Positions 47,655 to 57,702 of a stretch of DNA of 64,000 nt are shown in pieces. The notes below the pieces were generated by a model that saw only the letters and a program-made list of their open reading frames with translations, was not told the DNA's origin and did not search any database. Position numbers and translations under genes: made by a program. The first letter of the stretch is position 1. Each line of letters opens with the position of its first letter. This DNA is from a bacterium (GTDB lineage: Bacteria > Cyanobacteriota > Vampirovibrionia > Gastranaerophilales > Gastranaerophilaceae): positions 1 to 64,000 of the forward strand of contig JAGBXP010000048.1 of the NCBI GenBank assembly GCA_017629215.1, given 5' to 3'.

Positions 47655-47660
47655 CAAAAA

Positions 47661-48131
47661 ATGAAAATTTTAGGTATTGATCCAGGCATGGCAATTGTCG
47701 GCTATAGCTTAGTAGAAATAGAAAATAATAAAATTAACCTTATAACATCAGGTTCAATTCAAACAGACAAAAAACTTGATGACTCTAAACGATTATTAGA
47801 AATTTTTAATGATTTGTCAATCATTGTTGAGAAATACAAACCTGATTGTGCTTCAGTGGAACAATTATTTTTCTTTAAAAACCAAAAAACCATCATTCCT
47901 GTTGCAGAAGCTAGAGGAGTTATATTAACAGTACTCAGTAAATATAATATCCCAACATTCAGTTATACACCAATGGAAGTTAAACAAGTTTTAACAGGAT
48001 ATGGAAGAGCTGATAAAAAAGAAGTTGAACAGATGGTAAAACTAACTTTAGAAACAGATAAACTACCAAAGCTTGATGACACTATTGATGCTATTGCTAT
48101 TGCAATATGCCATAGCAGAAATATTGGTTAA
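47661..48131 (+). CDS. ruvC: Holliday junction resolvase RuvC
   Basis: A structure-specific endonuclease that cuts Holliday junctions with the RuvAB motor. The first acidic residue lies in ILGIDPGMAIVGYS, the second in VEQLFFF, and the C-terminal pair in KLDDTIDAIAIAICH. The length of 156 residues is normal. It converges with the small secreted protein gene. The promoter predicts leaderless translation. Confidence 0.96.
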   Translation: MKILGIDPGMAIVGYSLVEIENNKINLITSGSIQTDKKLDDSKRLLEIFNDLSIIVEKYKPDCASVEQLFFFKNQKTIIPVAEARGVILTVLSKYNIPTFSYTPMEVKQVLTGYGRADKKEVEQMVKLTLETDKLPKLDDTIDAIAIAICHSRNIG

Positions 48132-48133
48132 AC

Positions 48134-48607
48134 CTATTTTTTGTTTGCATACCTTAGCAAAGTCTGAACTTTTGTCTGCATCATCTCTTCTACAATTAAC
48201 CATTTACCATTAGGTTGTTTTTTAACAATCATATAAGTTTTAAGTTTATAATCTTCACCAGATGGCTGTCTTAAAGATGATACTTTATACCCATTTTCAA
48301 CAGGAACTACTGATATATTTGTATAAGAGTTTTTATAGTGTCTAAGCTTCGCACCAGCTTGACCTAATTTCATCTGTTTTATATAAGTATCAGTATCAGT
48401 TTCCACATCTACTAAAGTTCCATCAGGTTTAATAACTTGACGTATAATTCTAGCTGTTGGTGAATACATATCCACAATAGTAGGGCTATAATTATTTGCT
48501 CCATTAACATAACTATCAAAGAAATTAAGAGCTTCTTGCTTATCATCTGCGAATACGAATGACGATAAGCTTATTAATGTTATTAATGTTAGTATATATT
48601 TTTTCAT
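48134..48607 (-). CDS. secreted protein, NTF2-like fold suspected
   Basis: A signal peptide (MKKYILTLITLISLSSFVFA) is followed by about 135 residues with the helix-strand rhythm of NTF2-like proteins (EALNFFDSYVNGANNYSPTIVDMYSPTA at the start, then a beta sheet ending VEEMMQTKVQTLL). No active site is evident. I use ATG 48607 because the signal peptide starts there; an upstream ATG at 48625 lies three bases after the lysC stop and is an alternative. It is probably cotranscribed with lysC. Confidence 0.55.
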   Translation of the reverse strand: MKKYILTLITLISLSSFVFADDKQEALNFFDSYVNGANNYSPTIVDMYSPTARIIRQVIKPDGTLVDVETDTDTYIKQMKLGQAGAKLRHYKNSYTNISVVPVENGYKVSSLRQPSGEDYKLKTYMIVKKQPNGKWLIVEEMMQTKVQTLLRYANKK

Positions 48608-48628
48608 TTTATATATGTTCTCCATTTA

Positions 48629-49894
48629 TTATACATTCGGTAAATCACCATTAACTACAGCTATTTCTTTACTATCTAAACCAAAAATCTTATGCAAAGC
48701 TTCAACTGCGTCATTAGCTCTTGATTGTTCCACAAGACAGCTAATTTTAATTTCGCTAGTTGAAATCATTTTAATATTGATATCAAGATTAGCTAATGTC
48801 CTAAACATTTTCGCAGCAATACCAGGTCTGTCAATCATGCCAGCTCCTACTATAGAAATTTTTGCAATAGAACAATCTTCGTATATATTACTATATTGTA
48901 AAGTATCCCTTAATTTTTCAAGAATTGCTTTGGTTTTAATCCAATCACCCTTGCTAATTGTAAAAGCGATATCATTTGTGTTTAACGCTTTTCTAGCGTA
49001 TGACTGAATAATCATATCAACAGAAATGTTCTCACTTGCAAGTCCATCAAATAACATTGCTGCCGTACCTGGATTATCCTGAACATCACAAACCACAATT
49101 CTCATTTGTGATAAATCACAAGCAACACCAGTAACAGGTCTATGTAATTCCATTTTTTCTACTCCTAATATTAAAGTTCCTAAATCATCAGTCTTAAACG
49201 AGCTACGAACTCGAAGTGCTGTTTGATGTTGTTTTGCTGTTTCAACAGCTCTTGGATGAAGAACATTAGCTCCTACCCTAGCTAATTCAAGCATTTCTTC
49301 ATAAGATATTTGCTCTAGCTTAGTTGCACAAGGTACAATGCGAGGATCAGTTGTATAAACACCATCTACATCTGTATATATATCACAACGCTTTGCGTTC
49401 AACGCTCCAGCTAGAGCAACTGCAGATGTATCAGAACCACCCCTACCTAATGTTGTAATCTCAGAATCTTCAGTTACACCTTGAAAACCTGCTATAACTA
49501 CAACCTTACCACTATTTAAGTGTTCATTAATTTTATCTGTTTTTATTTCAATTATTCTTGCATTAGAATGTATATTTTCTGTAATTATACCAACTTGCAT
49601 AGCATTCATACTTATAGCATCACATCCTTGAGCTTGTAATGCCATAGCTAAAAGAGCAATAGATACTCCCTCTCCTGTTGAGAGCAACATGTCCATTTCT
49701 CTTAAAGACGGATTTGGAGAAATCTCTTTTGCTAATTTTGTTAAAACATCTGTTGTATGTCCCATAGCAGAAACTACTACTACAACATTATTCCCTAAAT
49801 CTTTCTCTCTAATAACGGCTCTTGCTACATTCTTAATTTTATCAGTATCGGCAACAGAAGTGCCTCCAAATTTTTGAACTATTATATCTTTCAT
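48629..49894 (-). CDS. lysC: aspartate kinase
   Basis: Phosphorylates aspartate at the head of lysine, threonine and methionine synthesis. The kinase domain begins VQKFGGTSVAD and includes TLGRGGSDTSAVALA. Two ACT domains at the C-terminus (near 265-330 and 345-415) bind regulatory amino acids such as lysine. The length of 421 is typical of the monofunctional enzyme. A weak AGGT lies before the ATG. Confidence 0.96.
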   Translation of the reverse strand: MKDIIVQKFGGTSVADTDKIKNVARAVIREKDLGNNVVVVVSAMGHTTDVLTKLAKEISPNPSLREMDMLLSTGEGVSIALLAMALQAQGCDAISMNAMQVGIITENIHSNARIIEIKTDKINEHLNSGKVVVIAGFQGVTEDSEITTLGRGGSDTSAVALAGALNAKRCDIYTDVDGVYTTDPRIVPCATKLEQISYEEMLELARVGANVLHPRAVETAKQHQTALRVRSSFKTDDLGTLILGVEKMELHRPVTGVACDLSQMRIVVCDVQDNPGTAAMLFDGLASENISVDMIIQSYARKALNTNDIAFTISKGDWIKTKAILEKLRDTLQYSNIYEDCSIAKISIVGAGMIDRPGIAAKMFRTLANLDINIKMISTSEIKISCLVEQSRANDAVEALHKIFGLDSKEIAVVNGDLPNV

Positions 49895-50119
49895 CTTATT
49901 AATACCTAAACTAACAAAAATATTATATATTCAAATAGCTATTAATACAAGAATAATGAGCCTGAAAGTTAAAAATTCTTTAAATTTAATAAAAAGCTGA
50001 GTTCAATGTAAAGTTATGTAAATTATTTATGTAAAAAAAGGCAATTTTTTTATTTATATAAACTTTATATATACATACGAGGTAAATATAGACATATTAT
50101 AAATAAGAAAGGAGCAACT

Positions 50120-50284
50120 ATGTCTGGAGAATTTGGAGCTATAAGTGGCTATAGCAATAATAACATATCTTGGTTTAAAGTAAAAGAAACTAATGATAAA
50201 CCAAAAGAAGCACAACAAGCAGGCGCATATATGGCTTGTAATGACATAGGTAACTACTTGAATGGTAATAAAGCTTATTCATAA
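50120..50284 (+). CDS. 54-residue hypothetical protein
   Basis: A short ORF with AAAGGAG upstream of ATG, in a gap between lysC and purA. The peptide is polar, with a Gly/Ser-rich start and WFKVKE near residue 18, slightly like the F-K-S motif. It has one Cys. I do not recognise a family. The clear ribosome site is the main support. Confidence 0.45.
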   Translation: MSGEFGAISGYSNNNISWFKVKETNDKPKEAQQAGAYMACNDIGNYLNGNKAYS

Positions 50285-50345
50285 GTAATTACTCTTAACG
50301 ATTTATAACAAACTAAAGAAGATAAGTATTCGTAAAAATATACTT

Positions 50346-51623
50346 CTAACTTCTAAATATAGTTTGTTCTCTATCTGGACCGACTGAAATTATACCAACA
50401 GGCGCACCAATTAAGTCCTCAATGCGTGCAATATATTTTTTAGCATTTTGAGGTAAGTCGTTATAGTTTCTAATGCCTGTTAAATCGGTTTTCCAACCTT
50501 CAAGAGTTTCATATATTGGCTCTAAATATTTATGTATAAATACATCAGTTGGATATGATGTGTAAACTTTGTCATTTCTACAATCTTTATAAGCTATACA
50601 AACTTTAATTTCATCAAAGCTATCAAACACATCTATTTTAGTAAGTGCAACATTTGTTATACCACCTACTAACACTGCATATTTCATAATTACTGCATCA
50701 AACCAACCACATCGTCTTGGTCGGCCAGTTGTTACTCCAAACTCATGTCCTATTTCTTGAATTTTCTTACCAACTTCATCTATTAATTCTGTTACAAAAG
50801 GACCTTCTCCAACACGCGTTACATAAGCTTTTGAAACGCCAACAACTTCTTCTATCATTGTTGGACCATAGCCACTACCTATCGAAGCGCCTCCTCCTAT
50901 TGGATTTGAACTTGTAACAAAAGGGTATGTTCCATAGTCAATATCAAGCATCACTCCTTGTGCGCCTTCAAAAAGGATTGACTTATCTTTAAATCGATTA
51001 AGTAAATCCTGCCATTCAAAACAAACATAAGGTTTAAATAATTCAGCATATTTTTCACATAAAGATAAAATACAATCTTTTGTATAAGCTTCTAGATTAT
51101 ATACCTTCTCTAATGTTTTATTCTTTATTGGTAATATCATGTCAATCTTCTCATTTAAAGCATCCAAAGAATAAAGATCTTGAACCTTAAATGCTATTCT
51201 TGCCATTTTATCTGTATATGTTGGTCCAATACCACGCTTTGTTGTTCCTATTTTTCCCTTTCCAGAATTAGCCTCAGACCATCCATCAATTTCTATATGA
51301 TAAGGCATTGTAATCGTTGCTAAAGGAGAGATTTTTAAATTTTCAAAACTAACTCCCTGTTGTTTTAATTCATTAACTTCAATTTCAAAAGACTCAGGGT
51401 GAATGACTGTTCCAGGACCAATTAAACAAATTGCTTTATTATATAAAATACCTGAAGGTATCAAGTGGAATTTATATGTGTTACCATTTGCCACAACTGT
51501 ATGTCCTGCATTACATCCACCTTGATATCTAATAATTAAATCAGCATTTTCTGCCAATAAATCTGTTATCTTAGCTTTACCTTCATCGCCCCATTGAGCA
51601 CCTATTACCACAGTATTTTTCAT
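50346..51623 (-). CDS. purA: adenylosuccinate synthetase
   Basis: Converts IMP and aspartate to adenylosuccinate with GTP. Motifs are QWGDEGK at the N-terminus, GCNAGHTVV, GTTKRGIGPTY and TTGRPRRCGWFD. The 425-residue length is normal. The start is ATG 51623, five bases after AAGGAG; an in-frame GTG upstream lies inside that site. purB is also in the window. Confidence 0.97.
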   Translation of the reverse strand: MKNTVVIGAQWGDEGKAKITDLLAENADLIIRYQGGCNAGHTVVANGNTYKFHLIPSGILYNKAICLIGPGTVIHPESFEIEVNELKQQGVSFENLKISPLATITMPYHIEIDGWSEANSGKGKIGTTKRGIGPTYTDKMARIAFKVQDLYSLDALNEKIDMILPIKNKTLEKVYNLEAYTKDCILSLCEKYAELFKPYVCFEWQDLLNRFKDKSILFEGAQGVMLDIDYGTYPFVTSSNPIGGGASIGSGYGPTMIEEVVGVSKAYVTRVGEGPFVTELIDEVGKKIQEIGHEFGVTTGRPRRCGWFDAVIMKYAVLVGGITNVALTKIDVFDSFDEIKVCIAYKDCRNDKVYTSYPTDVFIHKYLEPIYETLEGWKTDLTGIRNYNDLPQNAKKYIARIEDLIGAPVGIISVGPDREQTIFRS

Positions 51624-51642
51624 TATCACTCCTTAAAACATT

Positions 51643-51665
51643 AAAGTCGGATACAATCCGACTTT
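51643..51665 (-). terminator. hairpin between the Cys4 protein gene and purA
   Basis: A perfect ten-base stem (AAAGTCGGAT and ATCCGACTTT) with a three-base loop lies just beyond the small Cys protein stop and 20 bases before the purA start. It can end the upstream operon or act as a leader structure for purA; the T-run is short. Confidence 0.65.
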
Positions 51666-51674
51666 TGTATACTT

Positions 51675-51863
51675 TTATTGTGCTTTGTTTGCCTTTTGTT
51701 TCGCTTGAACATCTAGCATTGAATTGTGCGCCATCATGTACACTGAACAAATCTTATAATTCTTTAAGTACCAAGCACAATTTTCTTGCATACAAACAAT
51801 TTCAACTTGTGAACCCACACTCATTAGTGGGCATAATGGTATTGTTTTTTCTTGAGGTGCCAT
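51675..51863 (-). CDS. small four-cysteine protein
   Basis: A 62-residue soluble protein with four cysteines spaced C-x12-C-x4-C-x9-C (CPLMS at the N-terminus, then CMQENCAWYLKNYKIC). Such spacing suggests a zinc or iron-sulfur site. It has a good AGGAG site and lies 13 bases after the flavoprotein subunit gene on the same strand. A role as partner of that redox protein is inferred from the linkage. Confidence 0.7.
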   Translation of the reverse strand: MAPQEKTIPLCPLMSVGSQVEIVCMQENCAWYLKNYKICSVYMMAHNSMLDVQAKQKANKAQ

Positions 51864-51876
51864 AATCTATTATCTC

Positions 51877-52719
51877 CTATATTTTATCAGCCATTTTTAT
51901 TAAATTACAATTTTCACTACGCTTTCTTTCCTCATCTTTATATATTTTACAACGATTTATAATTTCGTCAAAATCTATAAGATGAGCATTGAAATCTGGC
52001 CCATCTACACAAGCAAATTTTGTTTCTCCTCCAACAGTAACCCTACAAGCACCACACATACCTGTACCGTCTACCATAATCGGATTCATACTAGCTTCTG
52101 TATAAATATTTTTATCTCTTGTTAAATCTGCAACAGCTCGCATCATAGGCATTGGACCTACAGCTATCGCATAATCTACTTTTTCCGATTTAATAATTCT
52201 ATCTAAAACTTGAGTTACAAAACCTTTTTCTCCAAGCGTTCCATCATCCGTAGTTATAAACAATTCTGAACAAGCTTCTTTCATTTTGTCATGCCAGAAA
52301 ATAAGTTCCTTAGTTCTAGCACCCATCACCATATAAACTTTATTCCCGGCTTCTTTAAATGCTTTTGCTATTAAATAACAAGGTGCAGCACCATAACCTC
52401 CTGCTAAGCAAACAACTGTTCCATATTTCTTTATATGAGTTGGCTGTCCAAGGGGTCCTACTAAATCTACTAACTCATCTCCAACATTTAATTCTGCTAA
52501 TTTTTTTGTTGAATATCCTACTGCCATAAAAACAATAGTTAACGCTCCAGTAACTTTATTCACATCTGCAATAGTTAACGGTACTCTTTCTCCATTTTCT
52601 TCAGCTCTGAAAATAATAAATTGACCAGCTTGCGCATTCCTTACAACGTAAGGTGCTTCAACTACTAATTCATATTGATTTGGACATAATTCTTTTTTTG
52701 ATAATATTTTATAACCCAT
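51877..52719 (-). CDS. NfnA/SudB-like FAD/NAD(P)-binding ferredoxin reductase subunit
   Basis: The small subunit type of sulfide dehydrogenase/NADH-dependent ferredoxin:NADP oxidoreductase, related to dihydroorotate dehydrogenase electron-transfer subunits. It has an FAD domain (RVPLTIADVN), a NAD(P) domain (CLAGGYGAAPCYLIAKA) and a [2Fe-2S] site near the C-terminus, GTGMCGACRVTVGGETKFACVDGP. The large subunit (NfnB/GltD-like) is not adjacent. GAGGG precedes the ATG. It probably acts in cytoplasmic electron transfer. Confidence 0.87.
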   Translation of the reverse strand: MGYKILSKKELCPNQYELVVEAPYVVRNAQAGQFIIFRAEENGERVPLTIADVNKVTGALTIVFMAVGYSTKKLAELNVGDELVDLVGPLGQPTHIKKYGTVVCLAGGYGAAPCYLIAKAFKEAGNKVYMVMGARTKELIFWHDKMKEACSELFITTDDGTLGEKGFVTQVLDRIIKSEKVDYAIAVGPMPMMRAVADLTRDKNIYTEASMNPIMVDGTGMCGACRVTVGGETKFACVDGPDFNAHLIDFDEIINRCKIYKDEERKRSENCNLIKMADKI

Positions 52720-52797
52720 TTGCCCTCAACGCCTTCTTTTTTATAATAGCATAATTACATTAAATTGTATATATTTTTTATTATTTGTAAAAATTTA

Positions 52798-53853
52798 CTA
52801 ACCTTTTAAAAATGACTCTATAAATCCATCCAAATCACCATTCATTACAGACTCAACATTTCCAACCTCAAAACCTGTTCTATGATCCTTAACCATTTTA
52901 TAAGGATGGAATACATAAGAACGGATTTGTGAGCCAAAATTAATATCAAAATTTTCACCTTTAAGTTCAGCTAATTTTTTTTCATGTTCTCTCTGACGAA
53001 TTTCAAGTAATTTTGATGCCAACATTTGCATTGCATTTTCCTTATTTTGTAGCTGAGAGCGTTCCTGCTGGCACTTAACAACAATTCCTGTTGGCTTATG
53101 TAAAATCCTTACAGCTGTCTCAACTTTATTTACATTCTGACCTCCAGCTCCTCCAGAACGCATTGTTTCGACTTCCAAATCCTCTGGTGGTATTACAATT
53201 GTTTTCTCATAATCAGCAATTATCGGAGAAACCTCACAAGAAGCAAAGCTTGTTTGTCTTTTTCCATTAGCGTTAAATGGTGATATCCTAACCAATCTAT
53301 GTACACCTTTTTCAGCTTTAGCATAGCCATACGCAAACTTACCTATAATTTTTATTGTTGCAGACTTTATTCCTGCTTCTTCACCATCAGATTTATCAAC
53401 TAATTCTATTTTCCAGCCTCTAGATTCAGCCCAACGCATATACATTCTTAACAACATGTTTGCCCAATCTTGCGCATCTGTACCACCAGCGCCTGCGTTA
53501 ATTGACAAAAAGGCATCAGCTTCATCATATTCTTCTGAAAGCATCTGTTGAACATCATACTTATCAAGCTGTTTTTCTAATTCTAATAAAGCTTCTTCGC
53601 TCTCTTGGATAAGTTCTTCATCTCCGATTTCTTGAGCTGTTTGTACATCTTCTAAAATATTTTTCCAACACTCAAATAAGGATATTTTATCCTTAATCTC
53701 ACGAGTCTGTTGCCCTAGTTCTGTAGCTAATTTTTGATCAGCCCAAACTGACGGATCTTGAAGCTTTGCTTCTAATTCTCTTAATTCAGAAGATAAAGCT
53801 TCACAATCTACAGTATTTTTTTCTACACGTTGTCTAAGCTCATCTAAATTCAT
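52798..53853 (-). CDS. prfB: peptide chain release factor 2
   Basis: Terminates translation at UAA and UGA. It has the GGQ catalytic loop ([10 protein letters not shown]) and the RF2-type SPF recognition element ([12 protein letters not shown]). The ORF is 351 residues and begins just past the point where many RF2 genes have a programmed +1 frameshift. No CUUUGA slip site is visible, so expression looks unregulated by that route. Its ATG overlaps the tmk stop as ATGA. Confidence 0.95.
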   Translation of the reverse strand: MNLDELRQRVEKNTVDCEALSSELRELEAKLQDPSVWADQKLATELGQQTREIKDKISLFECWKNILEDVQTAQEIGDEELIQESEEALLELEKQLDKYDVQQMLSEEYDEADAFLSINAGAGGTDAQDWANMLLRMYMRWAESRGWKIELVDKSDGEEAGIKSATIKIIGKFAYGYAKAEKGVHRLVRISPFNANGKRQTSFASCEVSPIIADYEKTIVIPPEDLEVETMRSGGAGGQNVNKVETAVRILHKPTGIVVKCQQERSQLQNKENAMQMLASKLLEIRQREHEKKLAELKGENFDINFGSQIRSYVFHPYKMVKDHRTGFEVGNVESVMNGDLDGFIESFLKG

Positions 53854-54455
53854 CTTCCGACCAACTCCAAAATCTGCTTATGAATTTCTTCTATTGATTG
53901 AGTTGAATCAACAACTTTCACTCTTTCAGGCTCTTGTTTTGCGATTTCTAAAAAACCTTTTCTAACTTTTTGAAAAAACTCAATACCTGCTGATTCCATT
54001 CTATCTTTCTCTGCTCCAACTCGTTTTTGTGAAGTCTCTACATCCACATCTAAAACAATAGTTAAATCGGGTTTTAAACCACCTGTAGCAATCTTATTCA
54101 ACTCTCGTATTCGTTCTAAATCCAACCCACGCCCATAACCTTGATAAGCAACTGTTGAATCCGTATGCCTATCACAAAGAACAACCACTCCCTCTTTTAA
54201 AGCAGGCTTAATAATACAATCAACATGTTGAGCTCTATCAGCTAGAAATAAAAATGATTCACAAGTAGGTGAGACTTCGCCATCATAGTTTAATAAAATT
54301 TCTCTAAGTCTAAGACCTAAGCCTTTTGAGCCCGGCTCTCGAGTTAATAAAGTCTTATAGCCTTTATTTCTTAAATATTCATCAAGGAGTTTGATTTGTG
54401 TTGTTTTACCACAACCATCTCCGCCTTCAAATGTAATAAATAAACCGTTTGTCAT
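53850..54455 (-). CDS. tmk: thymidylate kinase
   Basis: Makes dTDP from dTMP. The P-loop is [11 protein letters not shown], the substrate region includes TREPGS, and [12 protein letters not shown] follows. The length (201) is typical. It overlaps the prfB start by four bases, so the two share translation. An AAAAGG site lies about 12 bases from the ATG. Confidence 0.96.
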   Translation of the reverse strand: MTNGLFITFEGGDGCGKTTQIKLLDEYLRNKGYKTLLTREPGSKGLGLRLREILLNYDGEVSPTCESFLFLADRAQHVDCIIKPALKEGVVVLCDRHTDSTVAYQGYGRGLDLERIRELNKIATGGLKPDLTIVLDVDVETSQKRVGAEKDRMESAGIEFFQKVRKGFLEIAKQEPERVKVVDSTQSIEEIHKQILELVGR

Positions 54456-54505
54456 TATTATAAATCCTTTTTTTAATCATACCACAAGAAATGAGTAATA
54501 AATAT

Positions 54506-55447
54506 TTATAAATCAATTTCTTGATCAAGTGTAAAATAATCAATAAATTCTACAATAGATGAGATCTCTTCGTACATTTTAAAATATTGTTTTCCATCAT
54601 CTATTGGTCTTATTAAAGAACACAATGAAAACAAATCTTTTGAAGTATGCAATGCTATCAATATAGTATTTCCATAAAAAGCACATCGTACACCTCTAGA
54701 TTTAAAAGCTGTTTTTAAAACCATAAGTTTCTGCATAAAAATAGGAGTAATTAAACATCTTGTCTCGGCTTCATTATTTGTAAAAACATCAAAATTTTTC
54801 TCAGCTTCAGCAATATCTAAAACGGTACGTTTTAAATTATGCACAGGAGAGTTTTTGAAAAGACTAGCAGGGGTAATAACCGTATGACTTCTAAATTCTT
54901 TGTTCACGTCTAACATTATAACAACACCCTTAAAAACAGTCCTTCTACTCTTACCTGAACCCACCCAAAATTCACTTTCAACAATTTCCATATTCTTGCC
55001 TTTATGAGAACCAACAAAACCTTCGTAATAAAAAGAACCCGAAAATCTTGGAATAATTCCTGATTCAGGAAAAATTTTATTGCATTTATCAGAATCAGGA
55101 ACTGACCATTTTAAATCCTCAAAACACGAACAAACTATTGGCATTATATTATTTTTAACTTTGATTTCAAAATTTTTTTTAATTATAAGACTAATACATA
55201 GAGACAAAATAAATAATACGTAACACAATACCGCAACTGGCATCTTTATAAATTCATTTAATTCAAATTTTGCACATAAACTCGCTAACAAAATAGCAAT
55301 TGCAATTAGAAGCGGTGGCAATATTATTGCAAGTAATAATTTATTTTTTCTTTCCTTCTCAAAAGCTCTAACTGCTGGAACTATATTTTGTTGATAGTTT
55401 GTATAAAATGCGTTACGCATTTCTGTGTAAAAATTATTTTCTATCAT
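54506..55447 (-). CDS. DUF3137 membrane protein
   Basis: Two membrane helices near the N-terminus (about 38-60 and 70-90) follow a coiled segment, and a cytoplasmic or periplasmic domain of about 200 residues matches the DUF3137 pattern (SGSFYYEGFVGSHKGK, VFKGVVIMLDV, then FIYDYFTL-like end). The function of the family is not known. AGGTGGG precedes the ATG. It lies between tmk and the lytic transglycosylase gene. Confidence 0.75.
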   Translation of the reverse strand: MIENNFYTEMRNAFYTNYQQNIVPAVRAFEKERKNKLLLAIILPPLLIAIAILLASLCAKFELNEFIKMPVAVLCYVLFILSLCISLIIKKNFEIKVKNNIMPIVCSCFEDLKWSVPDSDKCNKIFPESGIIPRFSGSFYYEGFVGSHKGKNMEIVESEFWVGSGKSRRTVFKGVVIMLDVNKEFRSHTVITPASLFKNSPVHNLKRTVLDIAEAEKNFDVFTNNEAETRCLITPIFMQKLMVLKTAFKSRGVRCAFYGNTILIALHTSKDLFSLCSLIRPIDDGKQYFKMYEEISSIVEFIDYFTLDQEIDL

Positions 55448-55510
55448 TTTTCACCCACCTCTTATTTGTATACTATATTTGCAATAATTACTGCTCATTA
55501 TTTTATGTGG

Positions 55511-57475
55511 TTAATAAATATTTCCATATACCCAGTATGAACGAAGAACTTTTTTTACATAATTTTTTGTTTCAGGATATGGTATTTGCTCTACAAATTC
55601 ATCAGTGTCATTATAAACAAGTTTTGAAAACCAAGCGTTTACAGAACCTATCCCACCATTATACGCTGATATGGCATACAAATCTTTATTACCTAAAGAT
55701 TTCTTTAAATTTGCAAAATATGTACAACCAGCTTGTATATTTGAATCTGCGTTAAATATATCACCATTAAATCCATAATTTTTTTGGATTTCAGAATAAG
55801 TAACTGGCATTAATTGCATTAGACCAGAAGCACCAACTGCACTTTTTGCATAAGTATTAAAATGACTTTCTTCTTTTATAATAGACTGTATAATTATTGG
55901 ATTAGAATTTCCTTTATATTTTTCTACCAAATCAATATGATGAAGAGGATAAACTAATCTCCATCTTAAATCATCAAAAGCAGGCTTAACATCTAAACTA
56001 TCCATAGCATTTCGCGCCAAAATTGCTGAAATCGTAAAACTTCCTTTCTGATACGCAATCCAACTTTGAATAAATCTATCTTTTTTGCATAGCTCTTCTA
56101 CCAAATCATAATCCTTTAAAAGAGCTAATCTTATTACAAGATTATTATCCATTGATTTTTTATAAGGGAAAATAACAGGCTTATGTGTTATATTCAAAAA
56201 AGAAAAAGCTCCATCATCTTTATATAAGTTATAATTAGCTCTAAAAGCATAATAAGAATCTGGATATTTAGCTATAGTTTGTTTGTAATAATTATTAGCA
56301 CTATCATAATGTTTTAATTTATAAGCAATTCTTCCCATATAATAAGTTACAGCAGGAGATGATTTTACATTTGGGAATTTTTTTAAATGCAAAAAGCCTA
56401 ATCTTTGTGCATCATAGTATTTTTTTTGTAAGTATTTAGTAATAAACAAATTATAAAGAGACTCTGCTGAGAACTGACCATTTGGATACTTTTCATAAAG
56501 AGTTCTAAAACAAGCTTCTTTGTAGTTTGTTCCTATTACTTCATTACAATTAAGATACGAAATGTAATCAGCTCCATTTGACGTATAGCCAGCATTAATT
56601 AATGATAAAATACCTTCTTTCCTTGTCGGATATGTTAAAATATAATTATCTATAACCTCATATAATTCTTTTTCATCAACGGAATTCGCATGGTCCTTTA
56701 ATCCATAATTAGTGTAATATTTCACCTTATCAAAGTTTTTTAACTTAAACTCTGTTTTAACAAAATCAGTCCAACTTTCAGCTAAAGTTGTCCTATTTAA
56801 AAATTCTTTTGATTTTTCATATTCTCCATGGGCATAATAAGCTTTCGCAATTAACAAATTATCATAATTATTCAACGGTAGACCTAATTTAATTATTTCA
56901 TCAATTGATTTAATAGCAAATCTACCATCTGGAGCTTTTTGAACATAAGTCTTAAATCTCACTAATGTTCTATTTTTAGCTTTTACCAGTTTTGATTCTT
57001 TAGTCGGTAATTTATCAATTTCAATTAAACCAAGATAATATTCTGAAGCAATAGCATAATCACTTGTAGGATGCTTTTTTATTATATTCTTAAAGTGCTT
57101 TTGCGCATCGTCATCTTTTAAATCTAAAAGTAAAATAGCCATATTATATTCACTTATCGGCACAATACTTGATTTAGTTTTTGAATGTAAAATTCTATTA
57201 TATTTCCTTACTGCTAATTCTTTTTTACCCAGGTTTGTTGCACATCTAGCTTGCCTAAACAATGCTGGCTCCTTCAATGTAGAGCCTGATGGGACTTTAC
57301 TAAATTCATAATATGCCTTCTCATAATCAAAATCTTTATAGCTTTTTAATGCTTTTTGATATGCAACTATACCACGACTTTCTGATGAAATGTGATTATA
57401 TGCAAAATAAGTAATAGTCAATATTAAAAGGATAATAACCACATATAAATCATATTTTTTTCTACGTATTCTCAT
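55511..57475 (-). CDS. soluble lytic murein transglycosylase with TPR-like repeats
   Basis: Cleaves peptidoglycan glycan strands with formation of an anhydro sugar. One N-terminal membrane helix (about 10-28) anchors it. A long superhelical region of TPR-like repeats (about 35-490) precedes the catalytic SLT domain (about 510-640): IIKEESHFNTYAKSAVGASGLMQLMP, with the catalytic Glu in the first E of KEES, then AISAYNGG. The size (654) fits the Slt70 type. It likely acts in wall turnover or secretion-channel placement. Confidence 0.9.
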   Translation of the reverse strand: MRIRRKKYDLYVVIILLILTITYFAYNHISSESRGIVAYQKALKSYKDFDYEKAYYEFSKVPSGSTLKEPALFRQARCATNLGKKELAVRKYNRILHSKTKSSIVPISEYNMAILLLDLKDDDAQKHFKNIIKKHPTSDYAIASEYYLGLIEIDKLPTKESKLVKAKNRTLVRFKTYVQKAPDGRFAIKSIDEIIKLGLPLNNYDNLLIAKAYYAHGEYEKSKEFLNRTTLAESWTDFVKTEFKLKNFDKVKYYTNYGLKDHANSVDEKELYEVIDNYILTYPTRKEGILSLINAGYTSNGADYISYLNCNEVIGTNYKEACFRTLYEKYPNGQFSAESLYNLFITKYLQKKYYDAQRLGFLHLKKFPNVKSSPAVTYYMGRIAYKLKHYDSANNYYKQTIAKYPDSYYAFRANYNLYKDDGAFSFLNITHKPVIFPYKKSMDNNLVIRLALLKDYDLVEELCKKDRFIQSWIAYQKGSFTISAILARNAMDSLDVKPAFDDLRWRLVYPLHHIDLVEKYKGNSNPIIIQSIIKEESHFNTYAKSAVGASGLMQLMPVTYSEIQKNYGFNGDIFNADSNIQAGCTYFANLKKSLGNKDLYAISAYNGGIGSVNAWFSKLVYNDTDEFVEQIPYPETKNYVKKVLRSYWVYGNIY

Positions 57476-57561
57476 CTAAATCTTTTCCAAAATTATACTA
57501 AACTCTCAAACCAATCTATTATCTGATTAAAATTTTTATACATACATTTTAATATAGAATT

Positions 57562-57702
57562 ATGCAAAAAGAAAATCCTGTAATAAAAAATTATATCATA
57601 TCACCAGAAAAAGTCATAATCAATGAAAACACATTGCATAAAAACATTTCAAATATTTACGCAACTAACCCTAATGATATATATCAAAAAATAAATAAAT
57701 AA
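57562..57702 (+). CDS. 46-residue hypothetical protein
   Basis: A short ORF opposite in direction to its neighbours, directly followed by a strong terminator hairpin that overlaps its stop by two bases. It is polar (Asn, Ile, Lys rich) and unrecognised. There is no strong ribosome site (ATAGAATT before the ATG). The terminator fit is the main support. Confidence 0.35.
   Translation: MQKENPVIKNYIISPEKVIINENTLHKNISNIYATNPNDIYQKINK

Noticed and set aside
51665-51865. Plus-strand ORF opposite the small Cys protein
   Set aside because: The minus-strand frame has a good AGGAG site, sits in a compact operon and has regularly spaced cysteines. The plus-strand frame has no ribosome site.
52798-54455. 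Programmed frameshift in prfB
   Set aside because: I searched upstream of the ATG for CUUUGA with a preceding ribosome-site-like element and found none.
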